The notes: a model not told the origin generated them from the sequence alone. DNA of 64,000 nt from Epsilonproteobacteria bacterium (ex Lamellibrachia satsuma) (GCA_003934925.1 JQIX01000014.1:37273-101272); one strand, 5' to 3'; positions 52,461-61,648 are shown, counted from the stretch's first letter. A program made the numbers and translations.

Positions 52461-52587
52461 CTTTAAGAGTATGAGCTACCCTTTAGACAGATACAAGTAT
52501 AATCTTATATGTGTGCAACCTCTGTGTAACCTGTTGCACTTAAAGTGCACAAAGTTTGATTATGATTAGAAAAAAAGAAGCAAATTA

Positions 52588-53088
52588 ATGAAAAGAAGAA
52601 ATTTTTTGATCTTGGGATCACTGTTAGGGATATCTTCTCCTTTAATAGGGAAAAGCAGCAGGGAATTTGGCAAGTCTTTAAAAGAGGTAGAAAAAACGAT
52701 CCGCTCCGTACAGCAGCATCTTTTTCCCGAAGGAAGTAAACTGCCGTCCGCCCGATCTATGAATACAACACAGTTCCTGCTTGAAACAGTGTCACACCCG
52801 ACATTCGATAAAGATATCAGAGCATTTGTCATTGAAGGAGCAAAAGAGTTGGAGATCCGTGAAAAAGGACAGTTCTCTTCTTTGTCAAGTGAAGAAAAAG
52901 AGAGAGCTTTGAGAAGCTATGAAAAGACCAACTATGGCAGCAATTGGCTTTCGCGTATTATGATCCTCTCAATGGAAGGGATATTGAGCGACCCTGTTTA
53001 CGGTTCCAATATAAAGGAAGCAGGGTGGAAAGCCCTTGGGTCTTATGGCGGACGCCCAAGACCGACTACAAGGTATATAGAGCTATGA
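52588..53088 (+). CDS. Gluconate 2-dehydrogenase subunit 3-like protein
   Basis: 166 residues. An N-terminal twin-Arg-like signal (MKRRNFLILGSLLG) is followed by a small alpha-helical domain (LFPEGSKLPSARSMNTTQFL and ILSDPVYGSN...GWKALGSYGGRPRP). The family (PF13618) is the small subunit of membrane-bound gluconate dehydrogenases, thought to help export the flavoprotein partner. The next gene starts in its last codons (ATGA). Confidence 0.88.
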   Translation: MKRRNFLILGSLLGISSPLIGKSSREFGKSLKEVEKTIRSVQQHLFPEGSKLPSARSMNTTQFLLETVSHPTFDKDIRAFVIEGAKELEIREKGQFSSLSSEEKERALRSYEKTNYGSNWLSRIMILSMEGILSDPVYGSNIKEAGWKALGSYGGRPRPTTRYIEL

Positions 53089-54764
53089 AGTATGATGCGG
53101 TTATAGTGGGTTCGGGTGCAAGCGGAGGGGCTGTAGCATATACACTGTGTAAAGCAGGGTATAAAGTAGCCGTTCTGGAAAAGGGCCGGCTCATTAAACG
53201 GGATGAATTCTCCAAAGACGAGTTGGCATACTGCCGCAGGGATATAGTGACCCCGAATCTTTTTGATGAATATCATACCATAGAAGAAAAGGTGGATGGT
53301 GAGTGGGTAACTACACCTACTTATGAGTCAGGCTGGAGTTTCTGGAACGGCAATATCGTAGGAGGATCCTCCAATCTGATGAGTGGAATGCTGCATCGTA
53401 TGCATCCGGATGACTTCAGGCTTAAAAGCAAATATGGAAAGATCGAAGGGGCGAATGTCGCAGACTGGCCTATTGGTTATGAAGAACTGGAGCCTTATTA
53501 TACTTTGGCAGAAGAGCTTATAGGCATTTCCGGAAAATATGAGAAACATCCTTTCGAGCCACCCAGAAGCACCCCTGATTTCCCTCAGCCTCCAACCAAA
53601 GAGAATGATGTAGTGAAGCTCATCGATAAAAGCTGTAAAGCACTTGATATAGTTCCGCTGGTGACACCGCGTGCCGTACTTTCGCAGGACAAGGGGCACC
53701 GCAATGCCTGTTACTACTCCAATTTCTGCGGAAGCTATGGATGCAGTTCCGGTGCAAAAGGGAGTTCAAGAGAAGCACTCCTGAAGCCTGCTCTTGCTAC
53801 AGGGAATCTTACACTGATGAGTAATACCTATGTCAAGTACCTTCATGCCGGCAAAAAAGATGAGGTGGAGTATGCGGTTGTTGTAGACACCATTACAGGC
53901 AAAGAGAAAAAGATCTTTGCAAAGATGTTCGTAGTTGCAGCACAGGCACATGAAAGTGCAAGACTGCTGCTTAATTCAGCCAATGAACATCATCCTCACG
54001 GACTTGCCAACAGCAGTGGGGAATTGGGAAAAAATCTGATCTTTTCAGCAGGAGGGTCAGGACAGGGTGAACTGCATCAGGAAAGTCTCAAAGAGATCAA
54101 ATTTGAAGATCTGATGAAAACCGGACTGTTCGTCAACCGTTCCATCATGGACTGGTATTTCATAGACGACTGGTGGGATGGAAAATTCAAAGGCGGCTCG
54201 GTCGAGTTCATGTTTGAGCATCAGAATATTATCTCCCGTGCACTTAAGCATAATAATGAAGAGGGCAGGCTGGTATGGGGTAAAGCATTGGGACAAAAGC
54301 TTGTGAAACAGTTTACCGGGCAAAAGAATATCCGTTTTGAAATATTCAATGACTGGCTTCCCAATGATGACTGTTTTGTAAGTCTTGATGAAACACATAA
54401 AGACAAGTACGGTATGCCTGTCGGGAAACTGCGGCTGGGAGCACATCCTCATGACCTGGAAGTTGGAAAATACATTGCAAAGAAATGCGAGAAGGTACTT
54501 GAAGAGATGGGAGCTGAAAATATTTACAGTTCGGTCTCTTCGGTTCCTCCTCAAAACCTGATAGCGGGGGGATGCCGTTTCGGAAATGATCCCAAGACTT
54601 CTGTGCTGAACAAATATTGCCAAGCGCATGATCTTCCAAATCTTTTTGTTGCAGATGCCAGTTTTATGCCTACAGGCGGGTCGGTTCCCTATACATGGAC
54701 GATCTATGCCAATGCATTAAGAGTAGGTGAGTATATTGCAAAAGCATTACGACAAAGAAAATAA
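53085..54764 (+). CDS. GMC-family flavoprotein oxidoreductase (gluconate dehydrogenase large subunit-like)
   Basis: 559 residues from ATG 53085, coupled to the upstream subunit by ATGA; the longer frame start at 52944 is not credible. The FAD motif VIVGSGASGGAVAYTL (residues 6-21), the GMC stretch NIVGGSSNLMSGMLHR, the C-terminal HDLEV...CRFGNDPKTSVLNKYCQAHDLPNLFVADAS and GSVPYTWTIYANALRV are characteristic. There is no signal of its own, in line with piggyback export with the small subunit. A cytochrome subunit is not encoded nearby. Substrate is unknown. Confidence 0.9.
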   Translation: MKYDAVIVGSGASGGAVAYTLCKAGYKVAVLEKGRLIKRDEFSKDELAYCRRDIVTPNLFDEYHTIEEKVDGEWVTTPTYESGWSFWNGNIVGGSSNLMSGMLHRMHPDDFRLKSKYGKIEGANVADWPIGYEELEPYYTLAEELIGISGKYEKHPFEPPRSTPDFPQPPTKENDVVKLIDKSCKALDIVPLVTPRAVLSQDKGHRNACYYSNFCGSYGCSSGAKGSSREALLKPALATGNLTLMSNTYVKYLHAGKKDEVEYAVVVDTITGKEKKIFAKMFVVAAQAHESARLLLNSANEHHPHGLANSSGELGKNLIFSAGGSGQGELHQESLKEIKFEDLMKTGLFVNRSIMDWYFIDDWWDGKFKGGSVEFMFEHQNIISRALKHNNEEGRLVWGKALGQKLVKQFTGQKNIRFEIFNDWLPNDDCFVSLDETHKDKYGMPVGKLRLGAHPHDLEVGKYIAKKCEKVLEEMGAENIYSSVSSVPPQNLIAGGCRFGNDPKTSVLNKYCQAHDLPNLFVADASFMPTGGSVPYTWTIYANALRVGEYIAKALRQRK

Positions 54765-54904
54765 GACTATGATGGAACAAGAATTTAAGATAAGTTTAAC
54801 TTCGCATTTATTTTTTATTAATTATATGTAGTTAAAATTACATATATTTTTTAGTATGGATATTAGAATCCATACTTTGAACTTTAAGGGATGAGGAGAA
54901 CTTA

Positions 54905-55933
54905 TTGAAAAAACTATATGCATTATTGTTGATATTGGCACTTGGTGCTGTCAGTTTGCAGGCATCTGCAAAAACAGTTAAACATACTATTAAAAGTGGC
55001 GACACCCTTTCTTCGATCGCCCATAAACATCATACGACCATCGTAAAAATAAGAAAAGCAAACGGTCTTAAAAAAGGTGAAATACTGAAACTGGGGAAAG
55101 TCCTGACGGTTCCTAAAGATATGTCTTCTTTAAGCAAAAAGAAGAAAGTAGCGAAGGCTGCCAAACTGAGCAAGCATAAAAAAATTGCTAGAGCAAGCCA
55201 TAAAAAAGTAAACAACAAAAGATCTTCCAGATCGGCAAAATATATCATAAAAAGCGGCGACACCCTCTCTTCGATCGCCCGCAAGCATCATACGACCATC
55301 GCAAAAATAAGAAAAGCCAACGGTCTTAAAAAAGGTAAAATACTTAAACTGGGAAGAGCATTGAAGATTCCTGGCAGTGCTTATGTTAAAAGCAAGAAGA
55401 TCAAAATAGCCAAAAGTAAAAATAAACAAAATGATAAAAAGTTGGCCAGAGCGCTTATGCATATAAAGTCTAAAAGAACAGTTAAGAAAAAAGCAGCAAA
55501 AAATCAAAAATTTGCTTCAAATGATATTTCTTTTCATGGGAAAAGCAGTGTAAAAGGCAAAAAGCTCATAGACCTTGCCAAAAAGAAACTTGGAAGAAGA
55601 TATGTCTGGGGTGCCGTAGGGCAGAAAAATACTTTTGACTGTTCGGGACTTACTTCTTATGTGTGCAAAAAGAACGGGATCACTATTCCAAGAAGAGCGA
55701 TCGCTCAGTCAAAATACGGGAAATATGTCAGCAGAAGCCATTTGAAACCAGGGGATCTTATTTTCTTTGATACTTCCAAAAGACGAAGAGGATATGTGAA
55801 TCATGTAGGTATTTATCTTGGGAACAATAAATTCATTCATGCCAGCTCAGCAAAGCATAAAGTGGTGATTACGAGCCTGAAGAAACCTTTTTACAGCCAA
55901 CGGTTCAAATGTGGAAGAAGGGTAGCTTCCTGA
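54905..55933 (+). CDS. LysM x2 plus NlpC/P60 peptidoglycan hydrolase
   Basis: 342 residues; TTG start at 54905 behind GAGGAG. A signal peptide (LYALLLILALGAVSLQASA) is followed by LysM 1 (HTIKSGDTLSSIAHKHHTTI, about 27-70), a Lys-rich linker, LysM 2 (YIIKSGDTLSSIARKHHTTI, about 113-155) and a second basic linker. The NlpC/P60 domain (about 220-342) has Cys in FDCSGLTSYV, His in VNHVGIYLG and a further polar residue in IHASS. The two LysM units are nearly identical, a recent duplication. Cell-separation or wall-remodelling endopeptidase by family. Confidence 0.93.
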   Translation: MKKLYALLLILALGAVSLQASAKTVKHTIKSGDTLSSIAHKHHTTIVKIRKANGLKKGEILKLGKVLTVPKDMSSLSKKKKVAKAAKLSKHKKIARASHKKVNNKRSSRSAKYIIKSGDTLSSIARKHHTTIAKIRKANGLKKGKILKLGRALKIPGSAYVKSKKIKIAKSKNKQNDKKLARALMHIKSKRTVKKKAAKNQKFASNDISFHGKSSVKGKKLIDLAKKKLGRRYVWGAVGQKNTFDCSGLTSYVCKKNGITIPRRAIAQSKYGKYVSRSHLKPGDLIFFDTSKRRRGYVNHVGIYLGNNKFIHASSAKHKVVITSLKKPFYSQRFKCGRRVAS

Positions 55934-56077
55934 TCCAAATTTTTTCTTCCGGAGAGCTCCTGCTCCCCAATTCTTCTTAAATATCTTCCCTAAATTTTAT
56001 GATTGATTAAATTTTTATTCCTGTTTTTACAAAAATGATTTCAAAAACTTGACAGAGTTTACAAAGCATGGTAAATT

Positions 56078-56118
56078 TCAGCACTCAGCACTCAGCACTC
56101 AGCACTCAGCACTCAGCA
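56078..56118. repeat. Heptamer tandem array (GCACTCA)
   Basis: Five perfect 7-bp units (56081-56115) with partial units at both ends. It ends 3 bp before the ilvD stop codon, as the AATTTCT array ends 1 bp before its gene. Confidence 0.85.
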
Positions 56119-56121
56119 GAA

Positions 56122-57810
56122 TTACTCTGCTTCCAGTACTGCGCCGTTGCTTGCATTTGTGACTAACGCTCTGTATTGTCTAAGCCATCGGCTCTTGAGC
56201 GGTTTGACGATCGGTTTGAACCGGTCTTTTCTCTCTGCGATCTCTTCAAACGTAAGGTTTGCCTCCAGGATATAGTTATCTACATCGATATGTATTTCAT
56301 CTCCATCTTCAAGCAGGCCGATCATACCGCCTTCTGCCGCTTCAGGACTCACATGCCCGATGCTTGCCCCTCTGGTAGCTCCGGAAAATCTACCATCAGT
56401 AATAAGCGCTACATCATCCCCGAGACCCATACCCATAATGAGGCTGGTAGGGCTTAGCATCTCTTGCATTCCCGGCCCTCCGCGGGGACCCTCATAGCGT
56501 ATGACTACGACATTGCCCGCTTTGACTTTGCCGTTAATGATGCCTTTGATAGCTTCATCCTGGGAGTTGAAACATACGGCAGTACCTGTAAATACCCTGT
56601 CTCCGGTGATCCCGGCAGTTTTAATGACCGCACCCTGTTCTGCCAGGTTGCCATACAGGATAGCCAGTCCACCCACTTCAGAGTAAGGATTGTCAATAGT
56701 ATGGATGATATTTGTATCGAGGATCTTTGCATCTTTAACTTTTTCATAAAGTGTTTCACCTGTAATACTGAGATTGTCAAGCAGTACGTCATTGCCCCGC
56801 TTCAGCATTTCATGCATTACGGCATTGACACCGCCTGCTTTGTTAATGTCTTCCATATGGACAGTCGTCAATGATGGGGAGATCTTGGCAATATGTGAAA
56901 CACGCTTACTGATCATATTGATATCTTCAAGGTTGAAGTCAACTTCAGCTTCTTTGGCGATGGCAAGCATATGAAGTACGGTATTTGAAGAACCGCCCAT
57001 TGCCATATCCACGGCAAAGGCATTGCGAACAGCATTTTCGTTGAGAATGTTTCTCATTCTGTATTTTCCCTGTTCCGCGGCCTTGGATTTGGCGATCTCG
57101 CAAATGCGTCTGGCGGCTTTTTTGTAAAGCTCTGTTCGCTCTGGCGTCAATGCAAGGATGGTTCCGTTCCCTGGCAAGGCGATCCCCATGGCTTCCATCA
57201 GTGTATTCATGGAGTTTGCAGTAAACATTCCCGAACAGGACCCTCCGCTTGGGCAGGCATTACATTCCATTTCTGTAAGCGTTTCTTCGGTGATCTCCCC
57301 GGCTTCAAACTCTCCAACCCCTTCAAATACCGTCGCGAGATCTATAGGGGTACCGTCATTCATATGTCCTGCAGCCATTGGTCCGCCGGAAACAAATACT
57401 GTTGGTACATTCACACGCAGGGCACCCATGATCATCCCCGGAACGATCTTGTCACAGTTCGGGATAGCGATCATCGCATCAAGCTTATGTGCGTTCATGA
57501 CCGTCTCTATGGAATTTGCAATGATCTCACGGCTTGGAAGAGAGTAGAGCATACCGTCATGCCCCATGGCAATACCGTCATCTACACCGATCGTATTGAA
57601 TTCAAAAGGGATACAGCCGTTCGCTCGTATCTCTGCTTTGATTACTTCGGCTACTTTGTTCAGGAAAAAGTGTCCCGGAATGATCTCGATGAATGAGTTG
57701 GCAACACCAATGAATGGTTTATCAAAATCTTCTTCTTTTACACCGGTGGCACGGAGCAGACTTCTGTGAGGTGCTCTACTGAACCCCTGTTTTATTTCGT
57801 CACTTCTCAT
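56122..57810 (-). CDS. ilvD: Dihydroxy-acid dehydratase
   Basis: Dehydrates 2,3-dihydroxy acids in isoleucine, valine and so pantothenate synthesis. 562 residues, the family length. Fe-S Cys are seen in NCDKIVPG and in [34 protein letters not shown] and [24 protein letters not shown] are signatures. Oxygen-labile 4Fe-4S enzyme in most bacteria. It is monocistronic, with the heptamer array just beyond its stop. Confidence 0.96.
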   Translation of the reverse strand: MRSDEIKQGFSRAPHRSLLRATGVKEEDFDKPFIGVANSFIEIIPGHFFLNKVAEVIKAEIRANGCIPFEFNTIGVDDGIAMGHDGMLYSLPSREIIANSIETVMNAHKLDAMIAIPNCDKIVPGMIMGALRVNVPTVFVSGGPMAAGHMNDGTPIDLATVFEGVGEFEAGEITEETLTEMECNACPSGGSCSGMFTANSMNTLMEAMGIALPGNGTILALTPERTELYKKAARRICEIAKSKAAEQGKYRMRNILNENAVRNAFAVDMAMGGSSNTVLHMLAIAKEAEVDFNLEDINMISKRVSHIAKISPSLTTVHMEDINKAGGVNAVMHEMLKRGNDVLLDNLSITGETLYEKVKDAKILDTNIIHTIDNPYSEVGGLAILYGNLAEQGAVIKTAGITGDRVFTGTAVCFNSQDEAIKGIINGKVKAGNVVVIRYEGPRGGPGMQEMLSPTSLIMGMGLGDDVALITDGRFSGATRGASIGHVSPEAAEGGMIGLLEDGDEIHIDVDNYILEANLTFEEIAERKDRFKPIVKPLKSRWLRQYRALVTNASNGAVLEAE

Positions 57811-57908
57811 TGAAAAGCCTTTATACTAAAATTTTAGTGATTATAGCACTTTGATTCTCAAAAAAAGGAGGATAATGCCTCTTTTATGTCAAATGCAATG
57901 TTTTTCTC

Positions 57909-57937
57909 TTTACTTTAAAAACTTTTTTGGCTATAAT
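57909..57937 (+). promoter_or_regulatory. Promoter of the tRNA-Gly/Cys/Leu/Ser array
   Basis: TTTACT (57909-57914) and TATAAT (57932-57937) with a 17-bp spacer, 44 bp before tRNA-Gly. Confidence 0.6.
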
Positions 57938-57980
57938 CTCACTCCAATTTTAAGCTAATGCTTGGGATCGGTATGGAAAT

Positions 57981-58055
57981 GCGGGCGTAGCTCAGCGGTA
58001 GAGCATAACCTTGCCAAGGTTAGGGTCGACGGTTCGATCCCGTTCGCCCGCTCCA
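57981..58055 (+). tRNA. tRNA-Gly (GCC)
   Basis: The acceptor GCGGGCG pairs with CGCCCGC, the loop TTGCCAA gives GCC, T-arm GGTTCGATCCC, and CCA is encoded (58053-58055). Confidence 0.95.
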
Positions 58056-58079
58056 TAAATTATTTTATTTTTATTGTAT

Positions 58080-58153
58080 GGAGCCATCGCCAAGCGGTAA
58101 GGCCGCAGCCTGCAAAGCTGCTATCCCCGGTTCAAATCCGGGTGGCTCCTCCA
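58080..58153 (+). tRNA. tRNA-Cys (GCA)
   Basis: The acceptor GGAGCCA pairs with TGGCTCC, stem GCAGC/GCTGC encloses CTGCAAA (anticodon GCA), and CCA is encoded (58151-58153). Confidence 0.94.
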
Positions 58154-58183
58154 TAAACATTTAAAAATAAATGGTACCCATAA

Positions 58184-58270
58184 GCCCGGGTGGTGGAATG
58201 GTAGACACAGGGGACTTAAAATCCCCCGGTCATTGTGACCGTGCCGGTTCAAGTCCGGCTCCGGGTACCA
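58184..58270 (+). tRNA. tRNA-Leu (TAA)
   Basis: Class II tRNA with a long variable arm. The acceptor GCCCGGG pairs with TCCGGGT, loop CTTAAAA gives TAA, and CCA is encoded. Confidence 0.94.
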
Positions 58271-58323
58271 CTATATCAACTGGAATTTATCTTTTTTAGA
58301 TAGAATTCTATTCTTCAAAATGT

Positions 58324-58411
58324 CGGGAGATGTCAGAGTGGTCGAATGTGCCGGTCTTGAAAACCGGTGAGGGTAACACCTCCGGGGGTTCGAATCCCCC
58401 TCTCCCGGCCA
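58324..58411 (+). tRNA. tRNA-Ser (TGA)
   Basis: Class II tRNA. The acceptor CGGGAGA pairs perfectly with TCTCCCG, stem CCGGT/ACCGG encloses CTTGAAA (anticodon TGA), discriminator G, CCA 58409-58411. Confidence 0.94.
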
Positions 58412-58822
58412 TCAACTCACAATAACTCATTACAAATACCGTTATACTGGGCTTTAGAGGGTTTCTTTAAGGTTTAGAGGCTTCATCAGCTAGGCTGCAT
58501 CCCTCGTAGCTCACCCTTCTGTCCATCAAAACCGCAAACCACACTCTACTTGCTGTTACCTATGGGAAGAACCACAGAAATACTCCCATGTATTACTTTT
58601 TATCCCCTTTTCAGGGCATAGCACTGCAATCCGCGAATAACCCGGATAACTGGTTAATGCAAGAAAATCACTAAAGTGAAGGAAGCAGTATGAAGTATTT
58701 TATGAAGATGAATTAGCATCTTCAGCTAAATTAGGTATGATTTTTAATATGAAAATTGCACTTTGGAGTTAAATTAGGGATATCATCAAAGTCAGTAAAG
58801 AGAAGGCGAAAGGTATGTTTGA
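58412..58822. other. Gene-free gap behind tRNA-Ser
   Basis: 411 bp without a supported gene. About 40 bp past the tRNA end, TTTAGAGG occurs at 58453-58460 and again at 58473-58480. The position recalls the arm-like repeats behind tRNA-Leu, so this may be the scar of an old integration, but no second tRNA end copy was found. Confidence 0.4.
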
Positions 58823-59356
58823 ATGAGACGATGGTTCATGAAGTCAGTTATAATTTTGCTTTTGATGCTGCCTGCGTCCACAATTTATGCGAAAGGATCT
58901 AAAATGTTTGTACGAAGTCCCGCTTTTGAAAATGGCGATCAGATACCTTCTGAATATGGATGTCACGGGAGTGACATTTCGATTCCTCTGATCTTTGAAA
59001 ATGTGCCGGAGGGTACGCGTTCTCTGGCTTTGATCATGGATGATCCGGATGCTCCGGCAGGCATCTTTGTACATTGGGTAGCTTACAATATACCCTCTGA
59101 CCTGCAGGGATTGCCGGAAAATGTTCCCGGCGCACCGGTGCTGGCTGACGGCATCAGACAGGGCATCAACGATTTTGGTAAAACAGGATATGGCGGCCCG
59201 TGCCCTCCTGACAGGCCTCACAGGTATTTCATCAAACTTTACGCGCTGGATGTTCCTCTTGAGTTAGATCCGGGTCTCAGCAAAGAGCAGCTGCTTGGGG
59301 TCATGAGAGGACATCTGATAGAAGAGGCTGAATTAATGGGTATTTATGCCCGCTAA
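58823..59356 (+). CDS. YbhB/YbcL-type PEBP-family protein
   Basis: 177 residues: a short signal peptide (SVIILLLMLPASTIYA) and then the PEBP fold. MFVRSPAFENGDQIPSEYGCHGSDISIPLIFENVPEGTRSLALIMDDPDAP is the signature, with GIFVHWVAYNIP and GPCPPDRPHRYFIKLYALD carrying the ligand-site Asp, His and Pro residues. Ligand and process are unknown in bacteria. The end overlaps the next gene by 11 bp. Confidence 0.9.
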   Translation: MRRWFMKSVIILLLMLPASTIYAKGSKMFVRSPAFENGDQIPSEYGCHGSDISIPLIFENVPEGTRSLALIMDDPDAPAGIFVHWVAYNIPSDLQGLPENVPGAPVLADGIRQGINDFGKTGYGGPCPPDRPHRYFIKLYALDVPLELDPGLSKEQLLGVMRGHLIEEAELMGIYAR

Positions 59357-60074
59357 GGCATATATCGGTACTTCAGGTTTTTACTATCCCCACTGGATCG
59401 GGGTATTCTATCCGGAGGGTTTGGCAAAAAACCACTGGCTTGAATATTTTGTGCAGCATTTTAAAACTGTGGAGATGAACAGTACCTTTTACCATCTTCC
59501 AAAAGCCAAAACCATAGAACACTGGGTGCAAAGATCACCGGATGATTTTCTTTTTTCTTTCAAAGCCTGGCGCGTCATTACCCATTATAAAAAGTTAAAA
59601 AACATAAAAGACGATCTTTACCTCTTTTTGCACCTGATCAAGCCGATCCGTCAAAAGACGGCTGCCATTCTTTTTCAATTGCCGCCTTCTTTACACAAAG
59701 ATACTGTACTGCTGGAGAGCTTTCTTCAGCTTTTGCCGTCGGGATATAGATTTGCGATAGAGTTTCGCCACGACAGCTGGTACGATGATGAGATCATTGA
59801 GATGCTTCGTCGCTACAGAGTGGCATTGTGCCTGCATGATTTTGGGCAGAAAAAGCCTCTTTTGGTTGCAACCGGTGATTTTGTATATATCAGGCTGCAT
59901 GGCCCTTCAGGCCATTATCAGGGAAGTTACAGCGACGAAGCTCTGCAGGAGTGGGCAGAACATATAAAAGGCTTTACAAAGAACAGCAAAGAGACCTATA
60001 TTTATTTCAATAACGATATGGAAGGTTACGCCGTGGCAGATGCCAAACGGTTAAAGGTTTTTTTAGCATCCTGA
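59346..60074 (+). CDS. DUF72 family protein
   Basis: 242 residues, a TIM-barrel-like fold of unknown activity. KAYIGTSGFYYPHWIGVFYPEG, VEMNSTFYHLPKAKTIEHWVQ, FAIEFRHDSWYDDEIIEML and YIRLHGPSGHYQGSYSDEALQEWA, then YIYFNNDMEGYAVADAKRL, match the family's conserved strips. It is translationally overlapped with the PEBP gene, a common pairing by position but not explained. Confidence 0.92.
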   Translation: MPAKAYIGTSGFYYPHWIGVFYPEGLAKNHWLEYFVQHFKTVEMNSTFYHLPKAKTIEHWVQRSPDDFLFSFKAWRVITHYKKLKNIKDDLYLFLHLIKPIRQKTAAILFQLPPSLHKDTVLLESFLQLLPSGYRFAIEFRHDSWYDDEIIEMLRRYRVALCLHDFGQKKPLLVATGDFVYIRLHGPSGHYQGSYSDEALQEWAEHIKGFTKNSKETYIYFNNDMEGYAVADAKRLKVFLAS

Positions 60075-60099
60075 ATGATTTTGACTTAACTCTGAAAAG

Positions 60100-60149
60100 T
60101 ATGTCATTTTGACATATTTTTATCTTCACACTCTGTTTCTTACTATACT
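60100..60149 (+). promoter_or_regulatory. 17-bp dyad and -10 box upstream of the ORF6N gene
   Basis: TATGTCATTTTGACATA (60100-60116) is a 7-3-7 dyad. TATACT (60144-60149) lies 27 bp beyond it. The ATG follows 30 bp after the -10. The same arrangement recurs at 60760-60809. Confidence 0.6.
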
Positions 60150-60178
60150 GTCTAAGTATTATTATACGAGGAGTGGTT

Positions 60179-60688
60179 ATGGATGCTTTGATAGTAGAGA
60201 GTGAGATAAGTAGCAAGATATTAACGCTGCGTGGACAACAGGTGATGCTCGATAGGGATTTAGCTGTGCTTTATCAGGTGGAAACAAAAAGGCTTAATGA
60301 ACAGGTTAAAAGAAATTTAGACAGATTTCCGGATGATTTCATGTTTCAACTGACAGAAAAAGAACTGAAAGATTGGAAGTCGCAATTTGCGACATCCAAT
60401 AAGGAAATCATGGGACTTAGAAAGTTGCCTTATGCGTTTACAGAAGAGGGTATTTATATGTTGGCAACTGTTTTGCGTAGTCCTATTGCAACACAAACAA
60501 CAATACATATTATTCGTACTTTCAAAAAACTTCGAGAATTTAGTAAGCACTATAATGCTCTGGCCAAACAACTTTTAGAGATTGATAGAAAACATGAGAA
60601 GCACTATAAAGAGCTGAAAATACAGCTTGATGAATTGGTAGCTACTTCTGAAGTGGCAGATATAGCCAAAATTGGTTTCATTAAGTGA
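60179..60688 (+). CDS. ORF6N-domain protein (phage antirepressor-like)
   Basis: 169 residues from ATG 60179 (GAGGAG ahead). The ORF6N domain spans about residues 5-95 with KILTLRGQQVMLDRDLAVLYQVETKRLNEQVKRN, FPDDFMFQLTEKE and LPYAFTEEGIYMLATVLRS. A coiled-coil tail (LLEIDRKHEKHYKELKIQLDEL) follows. ORF6N/KilA-N domains bind DNA and are common in phages and bacterial islands, often next to toxin or defence genes. Here a 100-aa unknown gene with the same promoter layout follows. Confidence 0.85.
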   Translation: MDALIVESEISSKILTLRGQQVMLDRDLAVLYQVETKRLNEQVKRNLDRFPDDFMFQLTEKELKDWKSQFATSNKEIMGLRKLPYAFTEEGIYMLATVLRSPIATQTTIHIIRTFKKLREFSKHYNALAKQLLEIDRKHEKHYKELKIQLDELVATSEVADIAKIGFIK

Positions 60689-60759
60689 ATATGAACTTGA
60701 GGTAGCGGCAATAAAATCCCATTGTGGCTGTTTGTGTTTTTGAATTCGGGAATCTTTTC

Positions 60760-60809
60760 TATGACAATTTGTCATACAATCAATACTCTCTCCTATTTTT
60801 CGTCATACT
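60760..60809 (+). promoter_or_regulatory. 17-bp dyad and -10 box upstream of the 100-aa gene
   Basis: TATGACAATTTGTCATA (60760-60776), then CATACT (60804-60809) 27 bp beyond. Same arm length, spacer and offset as the dyad at 60100; the half-sites differ at one base (TATGWCA). Confidence 0.6.
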
Positions 60810-60833
60810 ACCATAAAAGCAAGAGGAAGAGTT

Positions 60834-61136
60834 ATGGATGCGTCGTCAAAATCATACATTGAAACTGTCAGCAGGCATTGCTACTCTCAGCTGACCTACT
60901 ACCAGTTCAATACCTCTACGCTCAAAGTCAGCGAGCAGTATCGGGCAGGCCGTCTCAGTGCCTTGAAGTATGTGAGCGAACTGACCTTCAGATATCTTCA
61001 GGAGGAAAAGCGGCTCAGGGAAGAATTCAGGCAGAAGCTCATTGAACAGATGAAGCTGCATACTGCCCTGCAGGACGGTGAATACAAGAATGGCCTGTAT
61101 GACGGTCTCAATGAGATGCTGAATGTGAAATCATAA
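60834..61136 (+). CDS. 100-aa helical hypothetical protein
   Basis: A soluble, mostly helical protein (SKSYIETVSRHCYSQLTYYQ, then VSEQYRAGRLSALKYVSELTFRYLQEEKRLREEF). The ATG follows GAGGAAGAG. Two Cys-free amphipathic helices suggest a dimer or bundle. No family is recognised. It may be co-regulated with the ORF6N gene, based on the matched dyads; nothing more can be read. Confidence 0.65.
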   Translation: MDASSKSYIETVSRHCYSQLTYYQFNTSTLKVSEQYRAGRLSALKYVSELTFRYLQEEKRLREEFRQKLIEQMKLHTALQDGEYKNGLYDGLNEMLNVKS

Positions 61137-61217
61137 AGCTTTGTTGTCTCAAGAGGTAAATGTCGGCATATGTCCACCTGAAGAGATGATCAAAAAGACC
61201 CCAAACTGAAGAAAGAG

Positions 61218-61418
61218 ATGGATGATGAAAGAAAAATATATGAAAAGAGAAGGATTTCTTTACAACGGAGAGCGACAAAAAAAGATAAAGAAGAAGCTGT
61301 AAAGAAATTAAAAAAATTACATAACAATAATGTAGATATTTACTATCAATTATCTATGCCTGGAGTTAAGTGGCCAGGTGATACTCTTAATATCTTTATT
61401 GCATCAAATAATATTTAG
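61218..61418 (+). CDS. Small charged hypothetical protein
   Basis: 66 residues, begun by ATG 61218 behind GAAAGAG. The first half is strongly basic and helical (YEKRRISLQRRATKKDKEEAVKK...), the second half reads YYQLSMPGVKWPGDTLNIFI. It could be the remnant of a longer gene. The gap 61419-61648 after it has no gene that can be supported. Low confidence. Confidence 0.35.
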   Translation: MDDERKIYEKRRISLQRRATKKDKEEAVKKLKKLHNNNVDIYYQLSMPGVKWPGDTLNIFIASNNI

Positions 61419-61648
61419 AGATAGAACACTATTGCAATCACCCCAAACTGTTGTATTTATGAGTTGAATTGTTGTTGTCACCTGGAAGCTTTTTGGGTTG
61501 AGTATATAGCACATGGTGAGCCATAAAGTGATAAAAGTAGCCTGTCCCCTTTATTTATAAATAGTGAATCGTTGTACTTTTTGACTAAACATAACAAATA
61601 ATAATGGAATACCTTGTTATAATTTTACCAAAAATAAAAGTTTAGAAA

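Noticed and set aside
50088..56118. Tandem heptamers as CRISPR-like repeats
   Set aside because: Units are contiguous with no spacers and only 7 bp long; no cas genes are present.
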